Assembly (NCBI RefSeq): GCF_047461615.1
Contig: NZ_JANSHI010000021.1
Span: forward strand, 1 to 36,562
Length of the DNA: 36,562 nucleotides
Origin: Thermostichus sp047461615
GTDB lineage: Bacteria; Cyanobacteriota; Cyanobacteriia; Thermostichales; Thermostichaceae
Reading direction: 5' to 3'
A model generated the notes under the pieces. That model saw nothing but the letters and a program-made list of their open reading frames with translations. It did no database searches and was not told where the DNA came from. The translations under genes and the position numbers were made by a program. How positions within the stretch are numbered: the first letter of the stretch is position 1; the number at the start of each line of letters is the position of its first letter. Positions 15,333 through 23,437 of the stretch are shown piece by piece.

Positions 15333-18218
15333 ATGGCAGGCAAGAAGACCAACACCCAACGCTCAATCGAATCCTACGAGCACCGGGACAAACAGCGGCT
15401 CAACAACCCGCCTGTGGGACTGGTGACGCCTGAGAACGACCGGGACGCGGGGCAGAAGAAGACCTACGCCTACGACCCGCACCTGGATCCGCAGCTTGTC
15501 TGGGCTGGCAAGGCCGAGCACACTTCGTTCGAGGTGCCCACGGTTTCGCTCCACGTCCACGAGCGGATTGACCCGCGCACCATCATCGAGGCCGTGCGCA
15601 AGAAAAACGACCAAGCTGGCCCGGTACAACTGGGGTTGTTTGAGGAAGAACGCAAGGAGCCCCTGCGCCAGGCCATCGAATTTTACCAGCACAAGCATGG
15701 CTGGACGAACCGGCTGATTGCCGGCGATTCGCTCTTGGTGATGAACTCGCTCTTGGAAAAGGAGGGAATGGCCGGCAAGGTGCAGATGATCTACTTTGAC
15801 CCGCCCTACGGCATCAAGTACGGCTCCAACTTCCAGCCCTTTGTGAATAAGCGCGACGTCAAAGACGGCAAGGACGAGGATTTGACCAGCGAGCCGGAGC
15901 AGATCAAAGCCTTCCGCGACACCTGGGAGCTGGGCATCCACTCTTACCTCACCTACCTGCGCGACCGGCTGCTCTTGGCGCGGGAACTCCTCACTGAGAG
16001 CGGCAGCATCTTTGTGCAGATCGGCGACGAGAACGTCCATCGCGTGCGCTGCTTGATAGATGAGGTGTTTGGGGCGGGGAACTTTGTTGCAATGATAACG
16101 TACAAGACTACTGGAGGAGCAAGACAAGAAAAAGCGCCAAAAAGAACTTCAGATTTTCTTTTATGGTACTGCAAGCAACGTGCGGAAATGAAGTTTCGCC
16201 GTTTATTTAGTAAACAGGATCCAGATACAACCATATTTTCTGAAGTTGAAGAACATACCGGTGTTCGTAGACCTTTAACAGATACTGAGAAACGAGATGT
16301 TAAGCGAATTATTGAAAAAGGCTTGAGATTAGTTACAACTTTACCTTTGCATTCAAAAAGTCCAGGAGACCAGAGCCCGCGGAAGTTTCAAGCAAAAACG
16401 TGGTCCATTCCAACTGGCTCCTGGCGTTACTCAGAAGAAGGTTTTAAACGTCTGGGACAGGCTGGCCGGCTAGTTGCTAAGCAAACTGTTCTCAGGAGCG
16501 TAAGCTATTTCGATGACTGGCCGTATGAAGAGGTTACTTCTAACTGGAATGATACGGGGCCAGAGCTTGTTAAGATTTATGCTGTCCAAACCAATACAAG
16601 AGTCATTGCCCGCTGCCTGCTGATGACCACCGACCCAGGCGACCTGGTCTTCGACCCCACTTGCGGCAGCGGCACCACGGCCTATGTGGCTGAGAAGTGG
16701 GGCAGACGCTGGATCACCTGCGACACCTCGCGCGTGGCGATTACCCTTGCCCGCCAGCGGCTGATGACCGCCGTCTTCGATTACTATGAACTCGCGCACC
16801 CGCAGGAGGGCGTCGGCAGCGGCTTTAAGTACAAGACGGTGCCGCACATCACGCTCAAGTCCATCGCCAATAATCCGGAAATCGACGACATCTACGCGCG
16901 CCTGCACCCGGCGGTGGAGGAGGCCCTGGCTGAGCTCAACACCGCGCTGAAGGGCCAGCCGGTGAAGTTTAAGGTGACCCAAGGTGGCTGGGCTGGCCAC
17001 TTTGTGGACTTTGCCGCGCCCGACACAGAAACCTTCACCATGCCCGCTGGCCAGGTGGTTAAGGTCAATGAGCTGGTGGAATGGGAGGTGCCCTTTGAGT
17101 TTCCCGCCGACTGGCCGGAAGCTGCCCGGACGCCATTCGAGCGATTCCATCAAGCCCGCCGTGCCCTGCGAGCAGCCATCGATGAGGCCATTGCCCGCCA
17201 CGCGCCGCAGGAGACGCTTTACGACCAGCCCTTTGTGGACAGGAAGAAGGTGCGGGTGACAGGCCCGTTCACCGTGGAAGCAGTGCCAGCCCCAGCGGTG
17301 AAATCGGTGGATGAGATTTTGGAGCCCAGGCCTGAGCCGGCAGATGCCTCGATTGCCCGCTCCGGCGAAACACTGCGTCAGGAAGAATGGCGCGACGAGC
17401 TGCTCAAGACGGGTATCCGTGGGAAGAACGGGCAATACATCCGCTTTGCCTGGCTGGAACCGCTGCCCGCCTGTCGTTGGCTCCATGCCGTGGGGGAAAC
17501 GCGGCCCAGCGACGAAGGGGCAAATACCGTGCGCGAGTCGGCGCCTGCCTACGACCCCCTGCGCGTGGTGGTCTCCTTTGGCCCGGAATATGGCCCGCTC
17601 GAGCAACGACAAGTGGAGCAGGCCTGGGAAGAAGCGCGGATGCTCGTCCCACGGCCAAAACTGCTGATCTTTGCCGCCTTTCAGTTTGACCCGGAAGCAG
17701 CGAAAGACATTGACGAGATGAAGCCGGAGCTGGCTGGAATGCAGTTCCTCAAAGTGCAAATGAACGCTGACCTTTTGACCGACGACCTGAAGAAAAAGCG
17801 GGCCAGCAACGAGTCCTTCTGGCTTATTGGGCAACCGGATGTGTACCTGGAACGCATTGCCGACGGCGAGGACAAGGGAAAGTATCGCGTTTCAGTTCTC
17901 GGCTTCGATTACTACAACACCAAGACCGGCCAGATTGAATCGGGCGGCGCAGATAGAATTGCCGTCTGGATGCTCGACACTGACTACGACGGGCGCAGCC
18001 TCTACCCGCGCCAGGTGTTCTTCCCGATGGCAGGCGAGAAGGAGGGCTGGGCAAAACTGGCTCGCAATCTCAAGGCAGAAATCGATGAGGAGCGGATCGA
18101 AGCTTACCGAGGCACGGTGTCGCTGCCGTTTGCGCTCGGTGAGCACCGACGCATTGCCGTCAAAATTGTGGATGACCGGGGCATTGAGAGCCTGAAGGTC
18201 GTAAAAGTGGATCCATGA
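15333..18218 (+). CDS. mod: Type III restriction-modification DNA methyltransferase (Mod)
   Basis: 961 residues. Motif IV DPPYG is at 156-160 and the AdoMet site FDPTCGSGTT at about 440-449. Motif IV preceding motif I is the beta-class order found in Type III Mod proteins, with the target recognition domain between them. Mod methylates adenine in a short asymmetric site and guides Res. The protein is longer than a typical Mod (roughly 550-650): about 500 residues follow motif I, including TGPFTVEAVPAP. DNA from about 16080 to 16600 (residues about 250-423, the recognition region) is strikingly AT-rich with AGA arginine codons, unlike both flanks. The stop overlaps the next start in ATGA. Start ATG 15333 has only a weak ribosome site. 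Confidence 0.92.
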   Translation: MAGKKTNTQRSIESYEHRDKQRLNNPPVGLVTPENDRDAGQKKTYAYDPHLDPQLVWAGKAEHTSFEVPTVSLHVHERIDPRTIIEAVRKKNDQAGPVQLGLFEEERKEPLRQAIEFYQHKHGWTNRLIAGDSLLVMNSLLEKEGMAGKVQMIYFDPPYGIKYGSNFQPFVNKRDVKDGKDEDLTSEPEQIKAFRDTWELGIHSYLTYLRDRLLLARELLTESGSIFVQIGDENVHRVRCLIDEVFGAGNFVAMITYKTTGGARQEKAPKRTSDFLLWYCKQRAEMKFRRLFSKQDPDTTIFSEVEEHTGVRRPLTDTEKRDVKRIIEKGLRLVTTLPLHSKSPGDQSPRKFQAKTWSIPTGSWRYSEEGFKRLGQAGRLVAKQTVLRSVSYFDDWPYEEVTSNWNDTGPELVKIYAVQTNTRVIARCLLMTTDPGDLVFDPTCGSGTTAYVAEKWGRRWITCDTSRVAITLARQRLMTAVFDYYELAHPQEGVGSGFKYKTVPHITLKSIANNPEIDDIYARLHPAVEEALAELNTALKGQPVKFKVTQGGWAGHFVDFAAPDTETFTMPAGQVVKVNELVEWEVPFEFPADWPEAARTPFERFHQARRALRAAIDEAIARHAPQETLYDQPFVDRKKVRVTGPFTVEAVPAPAVKSVDEILEPRPEPADASIARSGETLRQEEWRDELLKTGIRGKNGQYIRFAWLEPLPACRWLHAVGETRPSDEGANTVRESAPAYDPLRVVVSFGPEYGPLEQRQVEQAWEEARMLVPRPKLLIFAAFQFDPEAAKDIDEMKPELAGMQFLKVQMNADLLTDDLKKKRASNESFWLIGQPDVYLERIADGEDKGKYRVSVLGFDYYNTKTGQIESGGADRIAVWMLDTDYDGRSLYPRQVFFPMAGEKEGWAKLARNLKAEIDEERIEAYRGTVSLPFALGEHRRIAVKIVDDRGIESLKVVKVDP

Positions 18219-18535
18219 TGGACGAGCAAGTTCTGCAAGAAATTGTTCAACGAATCGTGGCAGTAGCGCAGCCCAGCCGCATACTTTTGTTTGGTTCCTA
18301 TGGCCGTGGCGATGCCGACGCTGGCTCTGACGTGGATCTCATAGTGGTCGAACCAGAAGTGCCCGACCCGTATAGCGAAATGATCCGCTTGCACAAAGCT
18401 GTAGGCTCGCTTGGCCCAGGGATCGATCTGCTGGTTTATTCTGAGGCCGAATACCAGCGGCGCAGTCAGGTGCCGGGCACGGTGCTGTACTGGGCACGCA
18501 AGGAGGGAAGAGCCCTCTATGAAGCCCCATCTTGA
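18215..18535 (+). CDS. MNT-type nucleotidyltransferase
   Basis: 106 residues. The minimal nucleotidyltransferase signature GSYGRGDADAGSDVDL occupies 27-42 (Gly-Ser and the D39/D41 metal carboxylates), with a further Asp in GIDLLVYS as probable third carboxylate. Such proteins pair with HEPN proteins. In characterised MntA-HepT modules the MNT AMPylates the HEPN toxin and neutralises it. The start is within the ATGATG at 18215-18220, overlapping the mod stop by 4 bases. Its end overlaps the HEPN gene by 17 bases. It is one of two genes placed between mod and res. Confidence 0.88.
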   Translation: MMDEQVLQEIVQRIVAVAQPSRILLFGSYGRGDADAGSDVDLIVVEPEVPDPYSEMIRLHKAVGSLGPGIDLLVYSEAEYQRRSQVPGTVLYWARKEGRALYEAPS

Positions 18536-18944
18536 AGAGGCCTGGCGATCCCTGCGCTTGGCGGATCGCGACCTCAAGGCATTTGAAGTGTTGAAAAAAG
18601 ACCCCGAGGTTCACCCTGCTATCCTCTATTTCCATGCCCAGCAAGCGGTAGAGAAATCTCTCAAGGCAGTCTTGTTTGCCCAACAGATTGAATTCACACG
18701 CACCCATGACCTGGTCAAGCTAGCGCGTCTGCTCAACGACCGGGGCATTTCGTTGCCGGTTGGGGAAGATCAACTCCGTCAACTCAACCCCTTTGCTGTT
18801 GCCTTTCGCTACGACGACACAGAATTTGCGCCTATTCCCCAACAAGAGGTGGCAAGTCTGCTGACAGAGATTCGCTGTTGGGCAGCGGAAGAAGTCAGTG
18901 CAGCAACGGAACGGGAGAAAGGCGATGGCCCGGACTACGATTGA
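18519..18944 (+). CDS. HEPN-domain protein
   Basis: 141 residues from ATG 18519 (MKPHLEEAWRSLRLADRDL), with AGGAGG at 18501-18506 upstream; the longer open frame to 18411 lies inside the MNT gene and is rejected. It is all-helical, with HAQQAVEKSLKAVLF (39-53) and TRTHDLVKLARLL (60-72), the pattern of COG2250 HEPN proteins. The RNase motif Rx4-6H of classical HepT toxins is not seen; the basic spot is R61-T-H63. Toxicity and RNase activity are therefore uncertain. The partner is the overlapping MNT gene. The 3' end overlaps the res start by 20 bases. Confidence 0.85.
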   Translation: MKPHLEEAWRSLRLADRDLKAFEVLKKDPEVHPAILYFHAQQAVEKSLKAVLFAQQIEFTRTHDLVKLARLLNDRGISLPVGEDQLRQLNPFAVAFRYDDTEFAPIPQQEVASLLTEIRCWAAEEVSAATEREKGDGPDYD

Positions 18945-21747
18945 CCGCTTGATTATCAACTCGCCCTACGAAGAGCCGAAATACCACTGGCACTACGACC
19001 GCCAGACGCGCACCTTCGAGCTGGTGGAAGGCCGCCGCCCGGCGGGCTACGTGGTGGCGACTCCCGGTTCAAAATCTTTCGACGATCCGGGCATCTTCGT
19101 CGAGATCCCACTTGTCAACCAAATTCGACCCCGCGTCAAAGCCTGGCGCGAGGCGGGCTATCCCGGCGTTACCGCCATCACCAAGCGGCTCTTGGAGTAC
19201 TGGCATGACCCCGAGGAGTTCGACAGACGTCGCTTTTTCTTTTGCCAGTTGGAAGCGGCAGAGACGCTCATTTGGCTGACCGAGGCGCCGCCTGCCGAGC
19301 GGGTAGGCATTGAGATCCCAGGTGACGGCGGGGCCTTCTTGCGTCGGTGCTGCAAGATGGCAACGGGTACGGGCAAGACCATCGTGATGGCGATGGTGAT
19401 TGCCTGGCACATCCTCAACAAGGTGGCCAATCCCCAAGATGCGCGCTTTTCGAAAAACGTGCTGGTCATCGCGCCGGGACTGACGGTGAAGCAGAGACTG
19501 GCTGTCCTCGAGCCAGCCGCCGAGGGCAACTACTATGAGGCGTTTTCCATCGTGCCCCCCGCCTTCCTCGATAAGCTTCGCCAAGGGAAAGTATTGGTGC
19601 GCAACTGGCACGCCCTGGCTTGGGAAAGCGAAGAGCAAATCAAGGCGCGCAAAAGCGTGGACAAGCGCGGCGTCAAAAGTGACGAAGCCTATGCCCGTGA
19701 AGTTTTGGGCGAGATGGCAAATGCTTCCAATCTGCTAGTCATCAACGATGAGGCGCACCACGCCTGGCGCGTCAACCAGGAAGCTGAAGGGAAGTCCTTG
19801 CGCGCTCGCGACCTGAAAGACAGCGCTGCGGAAGCCACAGTCTGGGTAGGCGGGCTGGATCGTCTGCATCGCTCACGAGGCATTCTGACCTGCTACGACT
19901 TTTCCGCCACCCCTTTTGCACCATCGGGAAAAAAGAGCAGCGAGGAGACCCTGTTCGGCTGGATTGTCAGTGATTTTGGCCTCAACGACGCAATCGAATC
20001 CGGCTTAGTCAAGACGCCGCGTGTGGTGGTGCGCGACGACGCCGTGCCGGACGCCAAAACCTACAAATCCCGTCTCTACCACATCTACAACGACCCAGAA
20101 GTCAGAGACGACCTCAACCGCCGCGCCGAACCCCACGAGCCGCTGCCGGATCTGGTGCTGAACGCCTATTACCTGCTGGGTTACGACTGGCGTGAGACAT
20201 GGAGAGCCTGGAAAGCGGCCGGCCTGCCCACGCCGCCTGTGATGATCACCGTCTGTAACCGAACTGAGACAGCAGCGCGGGTCAAGCACGCCTTCGATTC
20301 GCGGAGCATTCACATCGACGAGCTATGCGACCCGGAGCGAATCCTGCATATCGACTCGAAGGTGCTAGAAGAGGCTGAGGCAAAGGAAGAGTCCGCGGTA
20401 ACAGTAGAGGCGTCGAACGAGACCGAGGAGGGGGAGGAGGAAGAGGCACCCGTCGAGCGCAGGCTAACCAAGGCAGAACAGGCGGAACTTTTGCGGAAGA
20501 TCGTAGATACGGTTGGCAAGGTGGGGCAGCCAGGCGAGAAGATCCAGAACGTCATTTCCGTCAGGATGCTGAGCGAGGGCTGGGACGCCAAGACGGTGAC
20601 GCACATTATGGGGCTGCGGGCCTTTACCTCGCAACTGCTGTGCGAGCAGGTTGTAGGCCGGGGCCTGCGCCGCACATCCTACGAGATCAACCCACAGACC
20701 GGGCTGCTTGAGCCCGAGTACGTCAACATCTTCGGCGTGCCTTTCACGTTCTTACCGCATGAGAATAGCGGAGATGGCCCGCCACCGCCGCCAACGCCCA
20801 AGACTGCGGTAGAGCCGGATCCAGCCAAAGCGGAGTTTGAGATCCGCTGGCCGAATGTGGTGCGTATCGAGCGCGTACTTCAGCCAGTATTGACTCTTGA
20901 TTGGTCGAAGGTGCAGCCCTTGGAGCTGAACGCGGCCCAGACACCGCAGGTGGCCGAACTGGCACCAATTCTCGAAGGCAAGCCAGACGTAACTCAAATC
21001 AGCCGCATCGAACTGGAGCAGTTGGCCCGGGAGTTTCGCACCCAGCGCATCATCTTCGAAACTGCCCGGAACGTGTTCGATCAAATCAAGCAAAGCTGGA
21101 AAGGCAGTCGCGAAATCTTGCTGGCGCAGTTGGTGCAGATTGTGGAGCAGTTCATTCGCTCTGACCGCATCTTGATCTCCCCACCTCTTTTTTATCAGGA
21201 CGAACTGCGCCGTCGGTTGATCATCACCCTCAACATGTCACGGATTGTGCAACATGTGTGCGAGGCGGTGCGGCAGGAAAACACAGAGCGGCTTACTCCG
21301 ATCTTCGACCGCGATCACCCTATCCGCTCGACGGGCCAAATGCGTACCTGGTACACGAGCAAACCCTGCCAACGCACGCGCAAGTCACACATCAACGTCT
21401 GTGTCTACGACAGCACCTGGGAGGCGTCGGACGCTTTCGTCCTGGACAATAGCAGTGCCGTGAGCGCCTGGGCAAAAAACGACCATCTGGGCTTCGAGGT
21501 GCTTTACGTCTATCGTGGCGTGGTGCGGAAGTATCGGCCAGATTTTCTTGTGCGGCTTGCCAATGGCGACATGCTCATTCTGGAAACGAAGGGACAGGAC
21601 ACTGAACTAGACCGGGTGAAGCGGCGCTATCTCGAGGAGTGGGTGCAAGCCGTCAATACGCATGGCGCGTTCGGTCGCTGGCAGTGGAAGGTGGCCCGTC
21701 ACCCAGGCGAGATACGGGACATTTTGTTGCAAAGCCTAGAGCAGTAG
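18925..21747 (+). CDS. res: Type III restriction enzyme Res subunit (helicase-nuclease)
   Basis: 940 residues from ATG 18925 (MARTTIDRLIINSPYEEP). GGGAG upstream favours this over GTG 18898. Walker A MATGTGKT is at 145-152, DEAH at 275-278, SATPF at 327-331 and QVVGRGLRR (motif VI) at 575-583. The C-terminal PD-(D/E)xK nuclease has D873 (RPDFL) and E887-T-K889 (LETKG). An acidic stretch of about 30 residues (482-515) lies between the helicase lobes. Res cleaves DNA after ATP-driven communication between two inversely oriented unmethylated sites. It needs Mod for recognition. The gene looks intact. It overlaps the HEPN gene and should be translated from the same mRNA as mod. Confidence 0.92.
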   Translation: MARTTIDRLIINSPYEEPKYHWHYDRQTRTFELVEGRRPAGYVVATPGSKSFDDPGIFVEIPLVNQIRPRVKAWREAGYPGVTAITKRLLEYWHDPEEFDRRRFFFCQLEAAETLIWLTEAPPAERVGIEIPGDGGAFLRRCCKMATGTGKTIVMAMVIAWHILNKVANPQDARFSKNVLVIAPGLTVKQRLAVLEPAAEGNYYEAFSIVPPAFLDKLRQGKVLVRNWHALAWESEEQIKARKSVDKRGVKSDEAYAREVLGEMANASNLLVINDEAHHAWRVNQEAEGKSLRARDLKDSAAEATVWVGGLDRLHRSRGILTCYDFSATPFAPSGKKSSEETLFGWIVSDFGLNDAIESGLVKTPRVVVRDDAVPDAKTYKSRLYHIYNDPEVRDDLNRRAEPHEPLPDLVLNAYYLLGYDWRETWRAWKAAGLPTPPVMITVCNRTETAARVKHAFDSRSIHIDELCDPERILHIDSKVLEEAEAKEESAVTVEASNETEEGEEEEAPVERRLTKAEQAELLRKIVDTVGKVGQPGEKIQNVISVRMLSEGWDAKTVTHIMGLRAFTSQLLCEQVVGRGLRRTSYEINPQTGLLEPEYVNIFGVPFTFLPHENSGDGPPPPPTPKTAVEPDPAKAEFEIRWPNVVRIERVLQPVLTLDWSKVQPLELNAAQTPQVAELAPILEGKPDVTQISRIELEQLAREFRTQRIIFETARNVFDQIKQSWKGSREILLAQLVQIVEQFIRSDRILISPPLFYQDELRRRLIITLNMSRIVQHVCEAVRQENTERLTPIFDRDHPIRSTGQMRTWYTSKPCQRTRKSHINVCVYDSTWEASDAFVLDNSSAVSAWAKNDHLGFEVLYVYRGVVRKYRPDFLVRLANGDMLILETKGQDTELDRVKRRYLEEWVQAVNTHGAFGRWQWKVARHPGEIRDILLQSLEQ

Positions 21748-21806
21748 GAAGCTGGAACCCGAAAGGCTTGTGAACGTGTTGGTAGCAGCCAACTGCTGGG
21801 CCCCCC

Positions 21807-21840
21807 GTACATACTGCGGCCCTCTCTCAGAGGGATGTAC
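21807..21840. repeat. inverted repeat at the res/integrase-remnant junction
   Basis: GTACAT at 21807-21812 pairs with ATGTAC at 21835-21840, and CCCTCT pairs with AGAGGG around a CTC loop; a 7-base bulge (ACTGCGG) sits on one side. It lies exactly where homology to an integrase ends, so it may mark a recombination scar or be a terminator-like structure after res. Confidence 0.5.
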
Positions 21841-22010
21841 GGATATTCGCCAAGACTGAGCCGTCTTTCCTGGCCTCGGAAGCGGTAGCGAAACCGCCAG
21901 AGCCTCGACCCGTTGGGCTTCACCTCCAAGTACAGCCCTTCTTTGTCTGGCAACTGGTAGGGCTTGTCCTTGGGCTTGGCATTCCTGATAACTATCTCCG
22001 ACAGAGCCAT
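21825..22010 (-). pseudogene. truncated tyrosine integrase (N-terminal DUF4102 part only)
   Basis: From ATG 22010 the frame reads MALSEIVIRNAKPKDKPYQL, then GLYLEVKPNGSRLWRFRYRF and RLSLGEYPYIPLREGR. This is the N-terminal arm-DNA-binding domain of phage/island tyrosine recombinases (DUF4102 type). After about 63 residues the similarity stops; the rest of the frame (to 21699) is antisense to res and is not integrase. The catalytic domain with the R...HxxR...Y residues is absent, so the protein cannot recombine DNA. It lies about 150 bases from the 3' end of tRNA-Ser in the same orientation, the classic place for an island integrase. Only the anchor end of the element survives. Confidence 0.85.
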
Positions 22011-22163
22011 GTCCCGCCCTGGCTTTTGTGTCCCTGGTCATGTCCCACTTCAGCCCGGATTACGGTGGATTTTGTCAGTCTATCTTGGACACTGAAAAGC
22101 CCGGAAGCCCGTCTAGACAAGGGCTGGCTGGATCTGGGTGGATGTCATCGGACTACGTAGTAA

Positions 22164-22248
22164 CGGAGAGGGTGGGATTCGAACCCACGGTGGCTTGCGC
22201 CACGGCAGTTTTCAAGACTGCTTCCTTAAACCACTCGGACACCTCTCC
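22164..22248 (-). tRNA. tRNA-Ser (anticodon UGA)
   Basis: Read on the minus strand: acceptor GGAGAGG pairs with CCTCTCC, discriminator G at 22164, D-arm CCGAGTGG, anticodon arm GCAGT-CTTGAAA-ACTGC with anticodon TGA, a long variable arm (CGTGGCGCAAGCCACCG), and T-arm GTGGG-TTCGAAT-CCCAC. The long variable arm fits a class II serine tRNA. CCA is not encoded. Its 3' end is the probable integration site of the restriction-modification island. Confidence 0.97.
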
Positions 22249-22395
22249 ACCCTATCCCTGGCAAGGATCTGCGGCCTTACCTATCTTAGGCTCTGCAATT
22301 GCCTTTGTGCAGCCGGGGAGCCACCCCCCTGACAACAACTTGTGAGCAAGAACAGGGATCCGCTATAACCCACCTGAGGGATCCCTGGCTGACCG

Positions 22396-22959
22396 ATGAG
22401 AGGACACTTTTGCCCAGCCCAGGTGCAACTTCTAGCTTGGCTGGCGCCGGTGTTGCTGACCGCCTGTCGACTCCTGCCGTCTACGGAACCTCCTGCCGCT
22501 GCCCAGCCGGATCCAGTGCTGCGCCACATCGGTGAAGATGGCACCCACTTTGAGGCTTCTGTGGGCGATACCCGCGCCCTTCCTCCCCACTTCCCGCAGC
22601 AGTTGCGCCTGCCCAACGCCACCGTCGTCTCTTCCGGGCAGATTTGGGATCAGGAGGGGGGATTGGCTTCCTTGATCCTGAAGACCTCTCAGCCTTTGGA
22701 GGAGATTGCCGCCTACTACCGCCGCACCCTCTGGGGCCGGGGCTGGGATCTCCTCTCCGATGTTGAGCAGGCCAACGGCATCCGCACGCTGGTGTTCGAG
22801 TCTCCCCCCCGCCCCGACAGACCACTCCAGCAGGCAGTCATCCAGCTGGGATCCCCTCGCCGCGGGCCAGATCAGGTGGAGTACCGCGATATCTTGATTT
22901 TGCTGAGTACCATTGCCCCTGTTGGCGAAGCGCAGCCGGCTGCTACAGCCGCTCCCTAG
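22396..22959 (+). CDS. putative lipoprotein
   Basis: 187 residues. The N-terminal hydrophobic stretch ends in the lipobox LLTAC (cysteine near residue 24), so the mature protein should be lipid-anchored. The rest is soluble, with TSQPLEEIAAYYRRTLWGRGWDLLSDVEQANG reminiscent of periplasmic proteins that present a two-layer alpha/beta domain. A Pro/Ala-rich tail ends it. No enzyme motif is seen. It is followed after three bases by the SRPBCC gene, so the two are probably one operon. Start ATG 22396. Confidence 0.7.
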   Translation: MRGHFCPAQVQLLAWLAPVLLTACRLLPSTEPPAAAQPDPVLRHIGEDGTHFEASVGDTRALPPHFPQQLRLPNATVVSSGQIWDQEGGLASLILKTSQPLEEIAAYYRRTLWGRGWDLLSDVEQANGIRTLVFESPPRPDRPLQQAVIQLGSPRRGPDQVEYRDILILLSTIAPVGEAQPAATAAP

Positions 22960-22962
22960 AGC

Positions 22963-23400
22963 ATGCCCGTCTATACCCAAGCAATTGAAATTGCCGCTGG
23001 CGTGGCCCAGGTGGAGCGCTGCCTAGTCGACCCCGAGCTGATGCGGCGCTGGCTCAGCCCCCTTTTGGGATGTGAAGCCTTGGGATCCCCTACGGGACAA
23101 TTGGGTAGCCGCTACCGCTTTTTCCTACGCCTGCCTCTAGTCTCCCCCAGCTTGGACTGCGTGATTGTCGAGCGCGCCGAGGGCCTGGTGGAGTGGCAGT
23201 TCGAGGGTTTTTTTCAGGGCACTGACCGCTGGGAGTGCCACCCCCAAGCATTGGGGACGCTCTTGGTCAACCGCTTTGCGTTTTGCATCCCCAACCCCTG
23301 GGTGGCGGCAGGGTTTCATCTCGTGGCAGCAGAGCTGACCCGGCACGACATGCGGGCGCAACTGCGGCGGCTAAAGGCAGTAGCCGAGGCTTTGGGTTAG
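22963..23400 (+). CDS. SRPBCC-family (START-like) ligand-binding protein
   Basis: 145 residues. The pattern is that of Bet v1/START-like proteins: an N-terminal strand (YTQAIEIAAGVAQVERCLVDPELMRRWLSP), then alternating strands (GSRYRFFLRLPLVSPSLDCVIVERAEG, VEWQFEGFFQGTDRWECHP) and a long C-terminal helix (ELTRHDMRAQLRRLKAVAEAL). Such proteins bind hydrophobic ligands or act as polyketide cyclase-like enzymes; the ligand here is unknown. ATG 22963 follows the lipoprotein stop by three bases, implying co-transcription. Confidence 0.7.
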   Translation: MPVYTQAIEIAAGVAQVERCLVDPELMRRWLSPLLGCEALGSPTGQLGSRYRFFLRLPLVSPSLDCVIVERAEGLVEWQFEGFFQGTDRWECHPQALGTLLVNRFAFCIPNPWVAAGFHLVAAELTRHDMRAQLRRLKAVAEALG

Positions 23401-23437
23401 GCTGGTGGCAGGGAGTAAAGAAACGTAAAAAACTGCC

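Noticed and set aside
16470..17834. 454-codon minus-strand frame opposite mod
   Set aside because: It is a long antisense shadow of a GC-rich gene, with no recognisable motif, while the plus strand encodes a clear methyltransferase.
18411..18518. N-terminal extension of the HEPN gene
   Set aside because: It lies within the MNT gene, and AGGAGG plus ATG at 18519 gives a normal HEPN start.
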